A stretch of DNA of 64,000 nucleotides from Acanthosepion pharaonis (Eukaryota; Mollusca; Cephalopoda; Sepiida; Sepiidae). The stretch lies in NCBI GenBank assembly GCA_903632075.3, contig CAHIKZ030005201.1:3198475-3262474 (forward strand), read 5' to 3'. A program made the translations under genes and the position numbers. The notes under the pieces were generated by a model. That model made no database searches. It saw nothing but the letters and a program-made list of their open reading frames with translations, and was not told the origin of the DNA. Below, piece by piece: positions 1 to 10,280 of this stretch (its first letter is position 1; every line of letters begins with the position of its first letter).

Positions 1-329
1 GACAACGACGGCAATGTTTCCTAATCCTGTATTGTATGACAACATGCGATGAATAAATATATTTGCCTATTTTCAGTAAAGATTTCCCTTTCATATGTCA
101 CTATAGAGACAATGACTTAACAAAATATCACGATTAAAAGCTGCTTGATATGCAAACCTTTCGTGAAAGATAGCTTAGAAACCATCTGTCTGTCCCTTTG
201 ACTTTACTTTTTTTCTATCTTTCTTAAAACAATTGTCATTGTTTTGAAAATAAGCCAAAACCAGCTCTCTAAGTAAGACAAACAGAATACTCAACCTCGT
301 GACACAGTAATGGGCATATCGCCCATATA
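1..329. other. AT-rich DNA, nothing recognised
   Basis: I see no recognisable coding or repeat feature here. An 86-codon minus-strand reading frame covering 175-435 has no family resemblance in its own frame. Confidence 0.5.
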
Positions 330-455
330 AAAGATCCGGTAGCCTCCAGCTTGACAGCCACCGATATATAGTATTTTGTATAACTTCTTTCGTGTACTGT
401 TTTCTTTCAGGACCTGGGCGATGATGGCTCTTCAAAACTTCCTACTTTAACGGGA
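330..455 (-). pseudogene. Endonuclease-RT type LINE, extreme C-terminal fragment
   Basis: On the minus strand around 450-400 the reading AIIAQVLKEN follows a frame broken just upstream. It matches in position and character the last residues of the same LINE family at 15.5 kb (KAMIAVFLKEHGT) and 54.95 kb (WRAMIVYVLR), where the motif ends the reverse transcriptase polyprotein. Only the tail of the ORF and perhaps some 3' UTR would be present. The match is short, so this is a tentative call. Confidence 0.35.
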
Positions 456-462
456 GATCGGT

Positions 463-760
463 CGTTTTGAAGAATATGGAATCATCTCTTAATTGCTGTT
501 GTTTCCAGGTTTACCCTGACCCGGGGTGGTAGCACATGTTAGGGGCCCAACTATGGGCAAAAATTGAACTTTCAAACAAAAATCAGTATGTATTTATAAT
601 AAAATGACCAACAATACATTTTTTATAGCAAAATGACAATAAATGCAAAAGTAAAAACGCATATAAAAATACACTTTTATAATACAATTACCAACAATAC
701 ATTTTATGATCTACAAACTATATATCTAAAAAAACATACTTTTATTTGAAAAGTATAAAA
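463..760 (+). mobile_element. Gypsy-type LTR element: 3' internal end plus start of LTR
   Basis: Sequence 463-536 (ending in a purine-rich ccggggtggt stretch) and the following TGTTAGGGGCCCAACTATGG at 537 match the block at 9840-9950. There a polypurine-like ggggtgg also precedes TGTTAGGGCCCC. I read this as the 3' internal end, polypurine tract and 5' part of an LTR. The rest of the LTR decays into AT-rich DNA with repeated caatacattt blocks. No coding capacity remains. It belongs to the same lineage as the elements at 9.8-12.4 kb. Confidence 0.55.
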
Positions 761-904
761 TTATGTACAAACTATATTCAGTTGAAGCCATGAATTGCAT
801 TCAAAATATTTAGATTTTTCTTAAAATATCAACGTTGCTCATATGTTCCTTTCATTGCATACTCACCATTATTCTGTAAAAGCACATCTTTGTTGCCACA
901 AGAC

Positions 905-1740
905 TTTTCTTCATTAGTGAGGAAAATTTCCATCATTTCCTGCTATAAAGGTGTGACTCCTCAAGGATTGAAGAAATGGCTTGATAGATATATCGAGAGA
1001 AATGAATTTTCCATCATTTCCTGCTATAAAGTACAGTTTAAGGGTTGATAACTCCATAGCGATACTGAGAGTGGTGTGACACTTTAAGTGTTGAATAGAT
1101 AGCTTGATAGCTATAATAAGAGACGAAATAAGATTTATTAAATTCAGAGGATTTTTTTCTTCTTTGGATAAAGGCACAGAGGAAGAAGAGAAACATCGGA
1201 TTTTTCCCACAAAAAACATATGGCCGAAGTTGGCAGCTGACTATGAAATGGAGATGTTATTGTTTTAAAATCCATGTTAAGAAATTATCTGCAGGCAATA
1301 ACCCGGTAAGGTATAGTCGATCGAGAGATAAAGTTTAAGGAGTTCTGGAAACCAAGTTAGAGTAAAAGAATTGTTTTTTTTTATCACTTCTCAGAAGAAG
1401 AAGAGAAAATGTGAATCGCTGAAGCGGTGAAATTACTTTAGGTAAAGGCCGAAATGGAGATACTATTGTTTTTAAAATACAGGTTATGGAAATATCTGCC
1501 GGTAAGGAAAAGTCAGTCGAAATTTAAGGTATTCTGGAAACAGGGGAAAAGTTGGAGAATTGTTTTTTATCACTTTAAAAAAAGGAAGTGAAGTTGTGAA
1601 TCGATGAAGAGATGAGATTTCTTTGGAATCTTGGAAGAACCGAAGTGCCACAAGATGAGGCTGTCAGGGTAACTGCTGATGAATGTTCGATTGAGAAAGC
1701 GGAAGGGGCCGAAGAATTCCGTTGATAAAAATTTGGAACG
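905..1740. repeat. Diverged tandem duplications
   Basis: Two nested duplications are visible. The segment TTTCCATCATTTCCTGCTAT occurs near 928 and again near 1008, each followed by a related tgtgac...gaag...cttgatag block. A longer diverged pair, about 200 bp, spans roughly 1233-1445 and 1451-1625. Each member runs from aaatggaga..tattgtttt through ttctggaaac and gaattgtttttt to tgtgaatcg.tgaag. A weak third echo (aatcaatgaagagac) lies near 2296. No protein similarity was recognised. It may be the untranslated part of an unknown element. Confidence 0.6.
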
Positions 1741-1935
1741 TTAATTAAAATCAATAATTGGATCTAAGCTACGCTTACTTGCTCATGCAGTCTACAGGTC
1801 GGATTGGTCCGATGACCATAGAAGTGAAGGACTTAAGTGGAATATCAAGTGAGGCAGAGGAATTGCATACACCCATTGGACAGTATTGGTGTGAAGCACC
1901 GATACGAAAAGGAAGGATTTACCAAACCTCCCCAT

Positions 1936-2145
1936 AAGGCAGGATGTGGCACAAGACCAGTTTTTACATAGGCAATTCCGAGCCTGTAGGCTCAGGCAAA
2001 AATTTCACCTAGACCCCGCATACACGGGGTCGGGTTTGTCTTCCGCCCTAGACAAGACTCTGTCCTTCGACATAGCTTCATGTGGGTTCCTCTCTGCCCG
2101 ATGGCAGAGATTTCGACAAGCCTGTTTTGAGCCTGACAGCGAACT
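1936..2145 (-). repeat. GC-rich hairpin SINE-like element (copy S1)
   Basis: Read on the minus strand, this copy runs from a CTCTGCC..GG..GCAGAG-type head through a degraded main hairpin, then a GACCCCG/CGGGGTC stem-loop (2012-2031), an AGG..CCT block, a GAGCCT/AGGCTC stem (1980-1993), and the tail CTTGTGCCACATCCTGCC. The same order of blocks occurs at 34.1-34.6, 52.9-53.2 and 60-61 kb. A minus-strand open frame here is incidental. No protein-coding function is likely; the stems suggest a structured, RNA-mobilised short element. Confidence 0.75.
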
Positions 2146-3575
2146 GCCAGGACCGAGGCTGCTACCAATCTTACCTCTGACCTGGAGCTCTCTATAGTAA
2201 TGGACTAGTTCACATAGTCACAGAGGGTATACTATTTACTCCACAACAGTTTCTTTCACGCAATTCATATATACGGAGTGAAAAGAAAGTTTAATCAATG
2301 AAGAGACGGTATATTTAACCGGCCTCCCTAGCAAGACTGGTCATGACATACAGTCGTTTTAACGTGGAGAGCGACCTATGTATACGGGCCAAGGACAAAA
2401 ATTGATTTTTGCCTAGCCCACGCGATCACTGTCACGCTGGCACCGGTATTACGCCGACCCAACCTATTTAGTACAATGAGAAATGTACTGCCGTTGGAAT
2501 ATCCTGGACTGAGTGAGCAGCTTCTTCCATCTAAAATGAGGAGAAACATAGCTTCACTAACAGCACAGGGGCGATAACCATGTCATAGTAAACCTTCATT
2601 GGCAATGGTTAACTTCTGTGTCAGTGAATACACGATACAAATTTTACAATGACGTTCACCCTGTCCAAGGCCCAAGGGCCACTCGAAGTAGAGGGTTACA
2701 GAATAAGAAGCTCAGCTTATGCAGATATGTGAAGAGAATTACGGGTAAAGCTAGAGTTGAACAGGTTAAGATTGTAGTGACCAGGGAAGCAACCTCTTGG
2801 GAGTCAGTTCCACAAGAGGGGAGAAGCTGCTTGAGTGAAACTTACATTTCGCCAAGGGAACACGAAGAGAATGATGATGGTTCACTACAATGGGCGTGGC
2901 ATGGCGGGTTTTAACTGTGAAAGTTAGAACAGGTGGAACTAAACAGTCAATAAGAGAATGTGTGAAAATAGTTGGGACTTAATATCATAAATATATGATT
3001 TCTGTACATTAGTCTCCGTGTTAGTGAAAACGCAGTAAAAACGTCATATCGTTGTGATATTTTGGTAGCGCATTACCATTCAAATGCTCTAACTTAACAT
3101 AACAATTTCTAGTCCAACTGAGTCACAGGTTTCCAAGAAGCTTTTCTGTTAATTAATTATAAATCGACTAAAAGGTTTATACAAAAGATAATTCATGGTC
3201 TGTTAAATGCTTTTACATTTCTTACCTTCGATATATTCTCTCTTCGATCACGTGAACGCCAATACTTTAATATTAATTAATTAATAATGATAAATACTAT
3301 TTACAATTAATTGCTATCAAAATTTAGAAAATAGAAATGCCATAACATCAAGCGACATTTTCAGCGAATAATAATAATGATAATAATAAGCGGCAGTGGT
3401 TGGTGTACATCATGGCCGGGTGTCGAGGATAAAGCGACTTGAGAGTTACATCTAGATACATGGGGAAAAAAAACTGTTACCATATCGCGTATTTATACCT
3501 GTGATGTGATACAGACTGGGTATCTTGAGAGGTCTATTGACCTTTGTATACTTGTATCCAAAAATAACCTCTGAC
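2146..3575. other. Unassigned region
   Basis: A partial echo of the hairpin SINE (tatgtatacgggcc...gatttttgcc) lies near 2378-2415. A 98-codon plus-strand frame at 2618-2914 has fairly balanced codon use but no recognisable domain, signal peptide or family. An (AAT)-rich patch lies at 3368-3390. Nothing else was identified. Confidence 0.4.
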
Positions 3576-3585
3576 ATACATAACA

Positions 3586-3840
3586 TCTTACTTATTACAA
3601 AACGCAGATTGTGTGTGTGTGTACGTTTATATATTGGATCAGATTTCCTACATTTTTCAACCGATTTCAACAAAACTTCACAGGACTACATGAAATTACC
3701 TTGCGGTACCAGCGCCAAATATTGGAAAAACACAATTGTTTTTGCACGAAATCAATTTGAAAGCACGGTTAAGTGTATCACACCCGGCCGGAAGTTACTG
3801 CCAGCTACTCAAACGTCCGAATGCCGTTAACTTCCGGTGA
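3586..3840 (+). mobile_element. Helitron-like element, 5' end
   Basis: The block TCTTACTTATTACAAAACGC followed by (GT)n and acgtttatatattggatc starts with TC immediately after an A. It is nearly identical to the block at 4238. Its start resembles the 5' end of the better-defined Helitron at 58481-59286 (TCTCTATCTATAAAAGCAGG then (TG)n). Both carry the phrase cctacattttt.aaccgatttcaac. Near the right side an inverted repeat CCGGAAGTTA (3788-3797) / TAACTTCCGG (3828-3837) could be a terminal hairpin, but I could not place a CTRR 3' end. Confidence 0.55.
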
Positions 3841-3958
3841 CTCAGCGTTTTTTTCAGAGAACGATACACAAAAAGTAAACAAATGAAATCTAAACATACA
3901 CAAGTCCTCCTAACTGAAAATAATAACCGGAAACTACTTTAAATACACATGGTGTCCA

Positions 3959-4237
3959 ATTTTTTTGACTGTATTCAATAAGTAAAAATCATAAGTTCTA
4001 AAAGATTACAGAAAGGCTACTAAATGAATACGATTTGTTAGATCATAATCAATAAACCCAAATAAAGTTAATATTTTTGTATTAGAAACAACGAGAGGAA
4101 AATATATTCAAATCAGAATTCTAATTATGAAGCACCATAAGCAAAATATGCAATTTTTTACTGTATTCAATAAGTAAAAATCATAAATTCTAAAAGATTA
4201 CAGAAAGGCTACTAAATGAATAAGATTTGTTAAATCA
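3959..4237 (+). repeat. Direct repeat flanking a Helitron-like insertion
   Basis: About 90 bp beginning gactgtattcaataagtaaa (near 3967) is repeated near 4160 with few differences. The first copy continues gttagatca|taatcaataaaccc. The second continues gttaaatca|TCATACTTATT, entering the Helitron-like element. The first copy therefore acts as an unoccupied version of the second. Confidence 0.7.
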
Positions 4238-4440
4238 TCATACTTATTATAAAACCCAGTGTGTGTGTGTGTGTACGTTTATATATTGGATCGGATTTCC
4301 TACATTTTTTAACCGATTTCAACAAGACTTCACAGGACTATGTAAAATTACCTTGCGGTGGTTCTGACAGCGCCCGAAATTGGAAAAACACAATTGTTTT
4401 TTGCACAAAATTTATGTCGCAATAAAAATGTGCTTAAGTA
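4238..4440 (+). mobile_element. Helitron-like element, 5' end (second copy)
   Basis: It begins TCATACTTATTATAAAACCC, then (GT)n and acgtttatatattggatcgg, matching the copy at 3586 over about 180 bp. The adjacent direct repeat shows insertion between A (4237) and what is T in the empty paralogue, the hallmark of Helitron integration. The 3' end was not located. Confidence 0.6.
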
Positions 4441-5034
4441 AATAAAGAGAAAAAAGTGACTATTATTTTTATACCCTTACATTATAACCCACCCACACAA
4501 GTGTCGCTCATAAACAGGTTTAGATTTTAATTACGGAATTTATAAACAAAAATATATATATATATAAAATAAACTTTAAAAGAACTAAGAATAAAGAACT
4601 GGAAATTGGGTGAACAAGCAGATGGAAATATCATAGAAGAAAATGACGGATAATAATAACATATTATATATAAAATGAGATGAACTAAGTCCGACTATTA
4701 TTTAATATATTTTCTGTTTATACTCTATTTTAATAGACATAATTTATCTAAGTACATACTCTGTTCTTTAATTCTTTATATAGGCAGGCAAACCTTTAGT
4801 TTGCGTGAATATGACAAGAATTAAGCTAAGTTAGATAAATATATTATTAAAAAATATTATCTTTTATTATATTACAATGGAACATTAATTTTACTGAAAG
4901 AATTATCATTTCGATTAATATATGCCTATATTTTTTCCTAATTATTATTATAATTTGCTTTGTATCATACATTGAGCTCTCATATGGACTAAAGCTAAAA
5001 GTTCTTTTTACAATAATCCCTGCCAGTTACAATT

Positions 5035-5036
<2 letters not shown>
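4441..5036. other. AT-rich DNA, nothing recognised
   Basis: The stretch contains short (TA) runs near 4552-4565 and no recognisable gene or element. Confidence 0.5.
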
Positions 5037-5078
<42 letters not shown>

Positions 5079-5192
5079 AAAAGTGTATATAAATATAAAT
5101 AAATATATATATGTATAATTATTTATATATTATATGCGCGGTACTTATTAGAAAGCGCTCAATATCAGAGATAGAGCTCACATCTATCCAAC

Positions 5193-5238
<46 letters not shown>
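5037..5238. repeat. Two (TA)n microsatellites
   Basis: Pure TA runs occupy about 5037-5075 and 5196-5238. Between them lies 120 bp of unique AT-rich DNA. Confidence 0.95.
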
Positions 5239-5239
<1 letters not shown>

Positions 5240-5289
5240 AAAGTAACAATTCGTGTCAAATCAGTTGTTAGTGTTTTTGTTGTTCTACG

Positions 5290-5345
5290 CAATGAAAACG
5301 AAATAGTCCATTATATATGAGGCATTGGCAGGAAAATTTAAACAC
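5290..5345 (+). repeat. Short dispersed repeat (AATAGTCCATTAT.TATGAGG)
   Basis: The phrase aatagtccattatatatgag followed by gcattggcagg recurs at 5695-5730 (gaattatttatgaggtattggcaggg) and in reverse orientation at 50165-50215. It is probably a fragment of the endonuclease-RT LINE or of its untranslated region, because the 50 kb copy lies just downstream of that RT. Confidence 0.6.
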
Positions 5346-5391
5346 TTTCTTTCTTTCTTTTTTTCTTTCTTTCTTTCTTTCTTTCTTTCTA
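5345..5391. repeat. (CTTT)n microsatellite
   Basis: A run of ctttctttcttt units with one interruption. Confidence 0.9.
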
Positions 5392-5694
5392 GCCAAATTC
5401 CCGTATTCCGAAAATTTCTCTTAATAATAATTTCAAAAACAAAAATTCACTAGACGGTTTCTTTTTTACTCATGGTAACTGGATTTTTGGCGATTGTTTC
5501 ACTCAATTTCATCATCCTTTTATCGCGGTTACAATAGCTTCTCGGCATTTTGTCTAAGATCAAAGTGTAGTATATGTTCACATAAGCTTAATCTGATTCA
5601 TGCTTTCCATTTCAATCTTCCCTGCTTTCATTATTTCTTTCATTTTTTTCACTGAAACCAAGTAGTGTCTTTTCCTCTCTTTCCATGCGATCAA

Positions 5695-5800
5695 AACGGA
5701 ATTATTTATGAGGTATTGGCAGGGAGTAACGGCCATGCGAACTAAAGAAGCGAGGGAAAAGTACAACAATAATAATAATAATGATATTAATAATAAATTC
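5695..5800 (+). repeat. Dispersed repeat copy followed by (AAT)n
   Basis: The phrase tttatgaggtattggcaggg matches the blocks at 5.3 and 50.2 kb. An imperfect (AAT)n tract follows at 5767-5795. Confidence 0.55.
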
Positions 5801-6224
5801 CATGGTGCTATACTAAGCATGGCTCTCGTGGCTTTTCATTTTAATTGATTGGAGGTGACCCAGGCAGGTAAAAAGTGACTTAGCTTTTACTACACGGATA
5901 CATGTAGTGTCCAGTGAAGATAGAACACATGACTAATATTCAGTGAGACCAGCAATTTAGCTTATGAAGGAATGAAGCTAAATGAGAGAAAATATTACGA
6001 AAAATATTATCTTTTTATAATATTTCAATGAAACATTATTAATTTAGCTGAAAACATTCTTCTGCTTTCTTTTATTTTGTTTATTTTTATATAGCAATAT
6101 TCAGATGACACAGAGTTGATATCGGAGATAAAATGAATTCACTAAATGCACAAAAATAGAAAGGGGCATAAAACAAGGATATGTCTTTCCACTGAAATTA
6201 TTCAACTGTTACTTTTTTTCTATG

Positions 6225-6545
6225 TTCACTCCACAATTTCCTTTCCTTTTAGCTCTTAATAACTTTTATATTTTGCTGTCACTCCCCGCCATCCATTTAC
6301 TCAAACTGGCCAGGTCAGCTGTGCGTTACTTTCTTTTGCTCCTCTTACCTTCTTTCCTCGTTATGTGACAGAGAAATTTCAACTGCCTCTTCTTGATGTT
6401 AAGTATAAGTGTCCTTTTTGTTGCCATTGTGTCTAGAACTTCGTTGTTGCTCACATGTTCGGTCCATAGTATTCTCCGCATCCTTCAGCATTCACTGCCA
6501 TATAGCGAAACTAATATTACATAACAGTTCAGTACTCTTATCTTT
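6225..6545 (-). pseudogene. Endonuclease-RT type LINE, C-terminal region
   Basis: Minus-strand translation shows, in order, RVLNCYVILVSLYGSEC, then after a small deletion RRILWTEHVSNNEVL, then KKRQLKFLCHITRKEGK and LASLSKWMAG...LLRA. This is the characteristic region between the RT active site and the C-terminus of a widespread animal non-LTR endonuclease-RT family. Frameshifts and the lost middle make it a pseudogene. The same region survives at 15.5-16.3 and 54.9-55.3 kb, and an upstream RT part at 49.7-50.1 kb. Assignment to the exact clade (RTE-like versus related) is uncertain. Confidence 0.75.
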
Positions 6546-6904
6546 GTTTCTACTACCACCATCGATAACCACGAGAGGTTAAGAAAACTATATTTTATTT
6601 TTAAATTCAGATTTCTGATTATCAGTTTTTAAACTTTTGGGCTGTACTCAAATATGGAATAGAGAAATGTTCTTTCACTATCAATTTAGGAACATTAAGA
6701 TAAGAAGTTACTTTGAATGTAAAATAATAATAATAATAATGTTTAGAATTGTTGTTTGGAAGTGACTTCCATTGAACCAAGCCTTGTGAATAAAATTGTG
6801 TAGACGAAACTGTTCGAAAGCCGTCAATGTAACGTGATTTAACAAGTCATCGTGATCGAGAGTTTTAGCGTATTGGCTTTATTAAACCGTGCATGATTTT
6901 TCAG

Positions 6905-6992
6905 GTGTGTCCCAAATGGTACCGCACACTGGATTCGAACCAGGGTCTTATGACCGGAACTCTAGCGTTCTAATCATTAGGATACGAGTCTA
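6905..6992 (-). repeat. tRNA-derived SINE head or tRNA pseudogene
   Basis: The minus strand contains a perfect B-box-like GGTTCGAATCC (about 6929-6939) and an A-box-like TATCCTAATGATTAG about 45 nt upstream, the spacing of a tRNA. The 5' and 3' acceptor strands do not pair, so this is not a functional tRNA gene. It differs in sequence from the SINE family at 20.8, 50.7, 55.8 and 61.4 kb. Confidence 0.6.
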
Positions 6993-7309
6993 TTAAACAA
7001 CTGAATCGATTTCATATTATTATAGTCATGTTACAGATAAAAGTGCATTATGTAAAGTAAACGTGTCCTGTATTCTTGGAGACAGATAAAGCGTAAAGGT
7101 TATCTTTGAAAATATCTGTTTTCTGCCCTTGGAAGGATGTAAATAAAGTGTAACAAGACGGTCGTCCAGACTGAGTCATAATAATGCATTAAATGTTATT
7201 TAGTGACTTGAAGTATTGAGAGAGTTAAAAATAAATGAGTAAAAATCCCAATAAGAAAAAAAGATGGAAGATTACACAAACGATTATTCTTGTCGTACTA
7301 GTAATTCTG

Positions 7310-7530
7310 ATCGGCTCAATAAAATTGGCAGCTGATCTAAAAAATGATCTATTTTCTGTTGTTAACCGGGACAAGGAATGGTTTGTTAATTTTAACATTT
7401 CCAAGACAAAACTGCTCTTTTTTAATCGTCTCAGAGAACCATTTTTACCTTCCATGAGCATGAAAGAGTGATCCACTGCGTCATCTCGTGCTAACGTCTT
7501 TCGCTGACATGAAGTGGAAATATTAAATAA
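7310..7530 (+). pseudogene. CR1/L2-like LINE RT fragment
   Basis: The plus-strand reading KLAADLKNDLFSVVNRDKEW, then FVNFNISKTKLLFFNRLREP and a block around ctgacatgaagtgg, is the post-active-site region of the RT. It is repeated at 8.64 kb and, more degraded, at 54.0 kb. The protein would have copied element RNA at a nicked chromosomal target. The active-site region is missing and the frame breaks at 7470. Confidence 0.75.
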
Positions 7531-7554
7531 ATGTACGTGCAAATATTCGCACAC

Positions 7555-7559
7555 ACACC

Positions 7560-7591
<32 letters not shown>

Positions 7592-7592
7592 C
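7555..7592. repeat. (CA)n/(TA)n microsatellite
   Basis: A compound run cacacaccc acacacacac followed by tatatata. Confidence 0.9.
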
Positions 7593-7789
7593 CGGGTCTA
7601 ATAGCAAAATTGTCCAAATCGTGTAACACCATAAAAACAACAAAACACAAAAAAACAAAACTAACTGACTTTCTTTTTTCCAGGTTTTCAGATAAGATTT
7701 TTAGCCATCTTGACACCATTTGTCGTAAGAATCACTCAAAAACCCTTTGAGGTTAAAATCATTTTGCGTCAGTCCCACTGTCTTCCCAA

Positions 7790-8205
7790 TTAAGCAATGG
7801 TGAGAGGAAAATGATCATTCAGGCCTTCAGTAATGGTACCAACATTCATACTCTAACTTCCATCATCACAGTCCATCCAAGAAACATCAAGAGAACGGTG
7901 AATAAAGTTATAAAAGAGGGAACAGTAGAAAGGAAACCTGAATCAGGAGGTAAACAACTAGAAGACGGATCATCATTTCAAATTAGAGGGAAAGTGATCA
8001 ATTAGAAAAGATCCAACTTAACCCATAGGACGTTTCTCACGTGAAAGATGAATTTCAGCTATGACAGTCCAAAGAGCAGTGAAAAAAGACTTGAAAATGA
8101 AATCGTACGTGAAATCTGTGAGATACCTTGTTACTCCAGGACAGATAGTTAAAAGGTTTGAGAGAACGAAAATCATCTTGAATAAGTTGGAAAATGACAC
8201 ACACA
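7790..8205 (+). pseudogene. Tc1/mariner-like transposase, N-terminal DNA-binding part
   Basis: The frame at 7811-8005 reads MIIQAFSNGTNIHTLTSIIT then NIKRTVNKVIKEGTVERKPE, the helix-turn-helix and linker typical of Tc1/mariner transposases. After a frameshift the reading continues SAMTVQRAVKKDLKMKSYVK and then TPGQIVKRFERTKIILNKLE (about 8057-8203), the second DNA-binding helix-turn-helix. The catalytic DD(E/D) domain is absent; the sequence runs into a (TA)n tract. In a live element this domain binds the terminal inverted repeats. Frameshifts and truncation make it non-functional. Confidence 0.75.
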
Positions 8206-8217
8206 GTTATTATTTCT

Positions 8218-8222
<5 letters not shown>

Positions 8223-8282
<60 letters not shown>
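8223..8282. repeat. (TA)n microsatellite
   Basis: Thirty uninterrupted TA units. Confidence 0.97.
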
Positions 8283-8284
<2 letters not shown>

Positions 8285-8429
8285 CATCACGATTCTTCTG
8301 TTAAGTTTGGAAAGTAATTATACATTCTTATTGCTCAAAATAGAGACCAGTAGTGTTATAAAGACCTCGGAGAATTCCAATCAGATATCTAATCAATTCT
8401 AAGATACAACAGTTCAGAGCTTAATCTAC

Positions 8430-9505
8430 CAAATAAATATTTTTTGCTTTTACCCTATTTGGACAATTTTTCTATTACACTTTTTTTTCCCATTAATGCA
8501 GGCAACCCTCGGAGTTTTATCCTTGGACTCACATTGTTCATAATTCTCATCAACGACCTTCTTGATGGCATCAGTTCTCAACTCTCTTTCTATGTTGATG
8601 AAACAACCATTTCTTCCTGTCTTAATAGTAAGTCTGAGCGTTTCGATAAGTTCAAATTGGCAGCTGATCTAAAAAAAATCTACTTTCTGTTGTTAATTGG
8701 GGCAAGGAAAATTTATTAATTTTGACGTCTCCAAAACGAAACTGCTTTGTTTTAATTGACTGAGAAAACCCTTTTTACTTTTCATCAATTGCTAACCCCC
8801 AGGAGTGTGTTTCGTTACACCTTCTCGGACTAACGTTTACCGCTTACATGAAGTGGAAAGATTATATTGAATCAATTGCTATATCTGCATCTAAGAAAGT
8901 TGGTTCTTTGTGTCGTGTTAGAAATTTTTTTCTCGGCAGAAACTACCTTAAGTCTACCATTCATCCTTGATTTGAATACTGCTGCCACATCTGGTCTTAT
9001 GCTCCTTATGTCTTATGTATATTTAGAGATTCTTAATAAAATCCAAAGAGGAATCTGCAATGTTATTGGTCCTGACTGGGCATCTCGCCTTCAGTTACTT
9101 TCCCATCGCCGTAAAGTTGCCTCACTCTACCTTTTCTATAAATACGTTCATGTTCTGATGAACTTTTCTCTATTGTGCCTTGGCTTTTTGAATTTAAGCG
9201 CAACAGTAAACTGGCGAAAACGTCTTATTATTTTACAGTTGAATTGACTACATGTAACGATTAAGTTTTATGCTAACAGCTTCTGCTCTCGCACTTCTCA
9301 CTTGCGGAACTCTCTTCCGGCTCTCTGCTTTGATCTTCAAAAGATTTAATACAATGTCAATCGTTATCTTCTTAATTCTTGTTCTATTATTCCCCCTCCT
9401 TAATAGTCTTTTTCTAACTTTCTCTAACACTCAGCAACTCCTTGCGTCTTTGTGTCTTTATTGCTTTGCTTGCGATGAAATGATTTTAAAAAAAGCGAAA
9501 TTAAG
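8430..9505 (+). pseudogene. CR1/L2-like LINE, RT to 3' end
   Basis: The longest plus-strand copy of this family here. It reads FILGLTLFIILINDLLDG, then SQLSFYVDETTISSCLNSKS, where the expected catalytic YADD has decayed to YVDE. LAADL, and then LEILNKIQRGICNVIGPDWA and SRLQLLSHRRKVASLYLFYK (about 9025-9145), follow. The 3' UTR ends near gcgatgaaatgatttt, the terminus shared with copies at 22.2, 53.6 and 54.7 kb. Several frameshifts and the lost catalytic aspartate make it inactive. It is 5'-truncated within the RT domain, as usual for target-primed reverse transcription. Confidence 0.85.
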
Positions 9506-9839
9506 GTAACCTATGAAGGAGGCTAAGTGATGTAATATACACCCAAGGGACACAATTTGGCCAGGCGTTGAAACCACGATAGATTTTACTTTTTAAGAGC
9601 GACACTGACAACGCATTATATAAATATTATGCAAAATAAAACCAATGATAACCTATAAAAGTTTGCAGAATACAAAGAACCAACGTGAATGGCCTCATTG
9701 TGTCATAAACAGCAATATATTTAGAATGACTAATAATGGGTGCATCCAGGTATCACGTCATGCCTTTTTTGTTTGCTGTTGTTGTATATATCCACTTTTA
9801 CACAACCGTCCTGGGTATGACGATAAACTATATCCGGCT

Positions 9840-10280
9840 GCAAGGGCAGGTTTTGAGAAGCGTGGAACCACATCTTAATTGCTGTTGTTCCCAGATCCAC
9901 CCTGGTCTGGGGTGGTACCACCTGTTAGGGCCCCACCTATGGGCAAGCTGGGGACAAACACTATACAAGTACGAAAAATTTCATAGTAAAAATACCAGCA
10001 ATACATTTTTATATGAAAAATTGCCAGCATTACATTTTAAAAAAAAATACCAGCAATACATTGTTGTGAAATAAAATTAAATTTCGGCATTAAATGATCC
10101 ATAAGGAGGTGATATGCCGCTAAATAAATAAAGAAACAAATTTTTTTAAACACGGTGTCAGAAGTGGTTACGCCTAACTGAGGTTCTTCGTAGAAGGGAA
10201 AAGGATTTTCATTAAGTAAAAAAAAATTTCACAACTGCCTGAGCCTCTCGACTTTACGACTTCGTCAGAATGGCCAGCAA
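9840..10280 (+). mobile_element. Gypsy-type remnant: internal end, LTR, leader
   Basis: Positions 9840-9922 match the internal 3' end seen at 463-536, closing with ggggtggtaccacc. The LTR begins TGTTAGGGCCCC at 9923 and ends aaaca at 10152. It is followed by CGGTGTCAGAAGTGG, one base different from the primer-binding site at 11114, and then a leader matching 11129-11200 almost exactly. The LTR has internal sequence of the same lineage on both sides, the arrangement of head-to-tail elements rather than a normal 3' LTR. This LTR lacks about 90 bp that the second copy carries next to its 3' end. Confidence 0.7.

Noticed and set aside
175..435. 86-codon minus-strand ORF as a gene
   Set aside because: Its own frame resembles nothing; a neighbouring frame at its upstream end fits a LINE C-terminus better.
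2618..2914. 98-codon ORF as a host gene
   Set aside because: There is no recognisable domain, start context or neighbouring exon signal; kept only as a note in the unassigned region.
3788..3837. CCGGAAGTTA inverted repeat as a stand-alone regulatory hairpin
   Set aside because: It lies within the Helitron-like copy and most simply belongs to that element, although the 3' end could not be fixed.
6905..6992. Functional tRNA gene
   Set aside because: A good B box is present but the acceptor strands do not pair and no clear anticodon arm forms.
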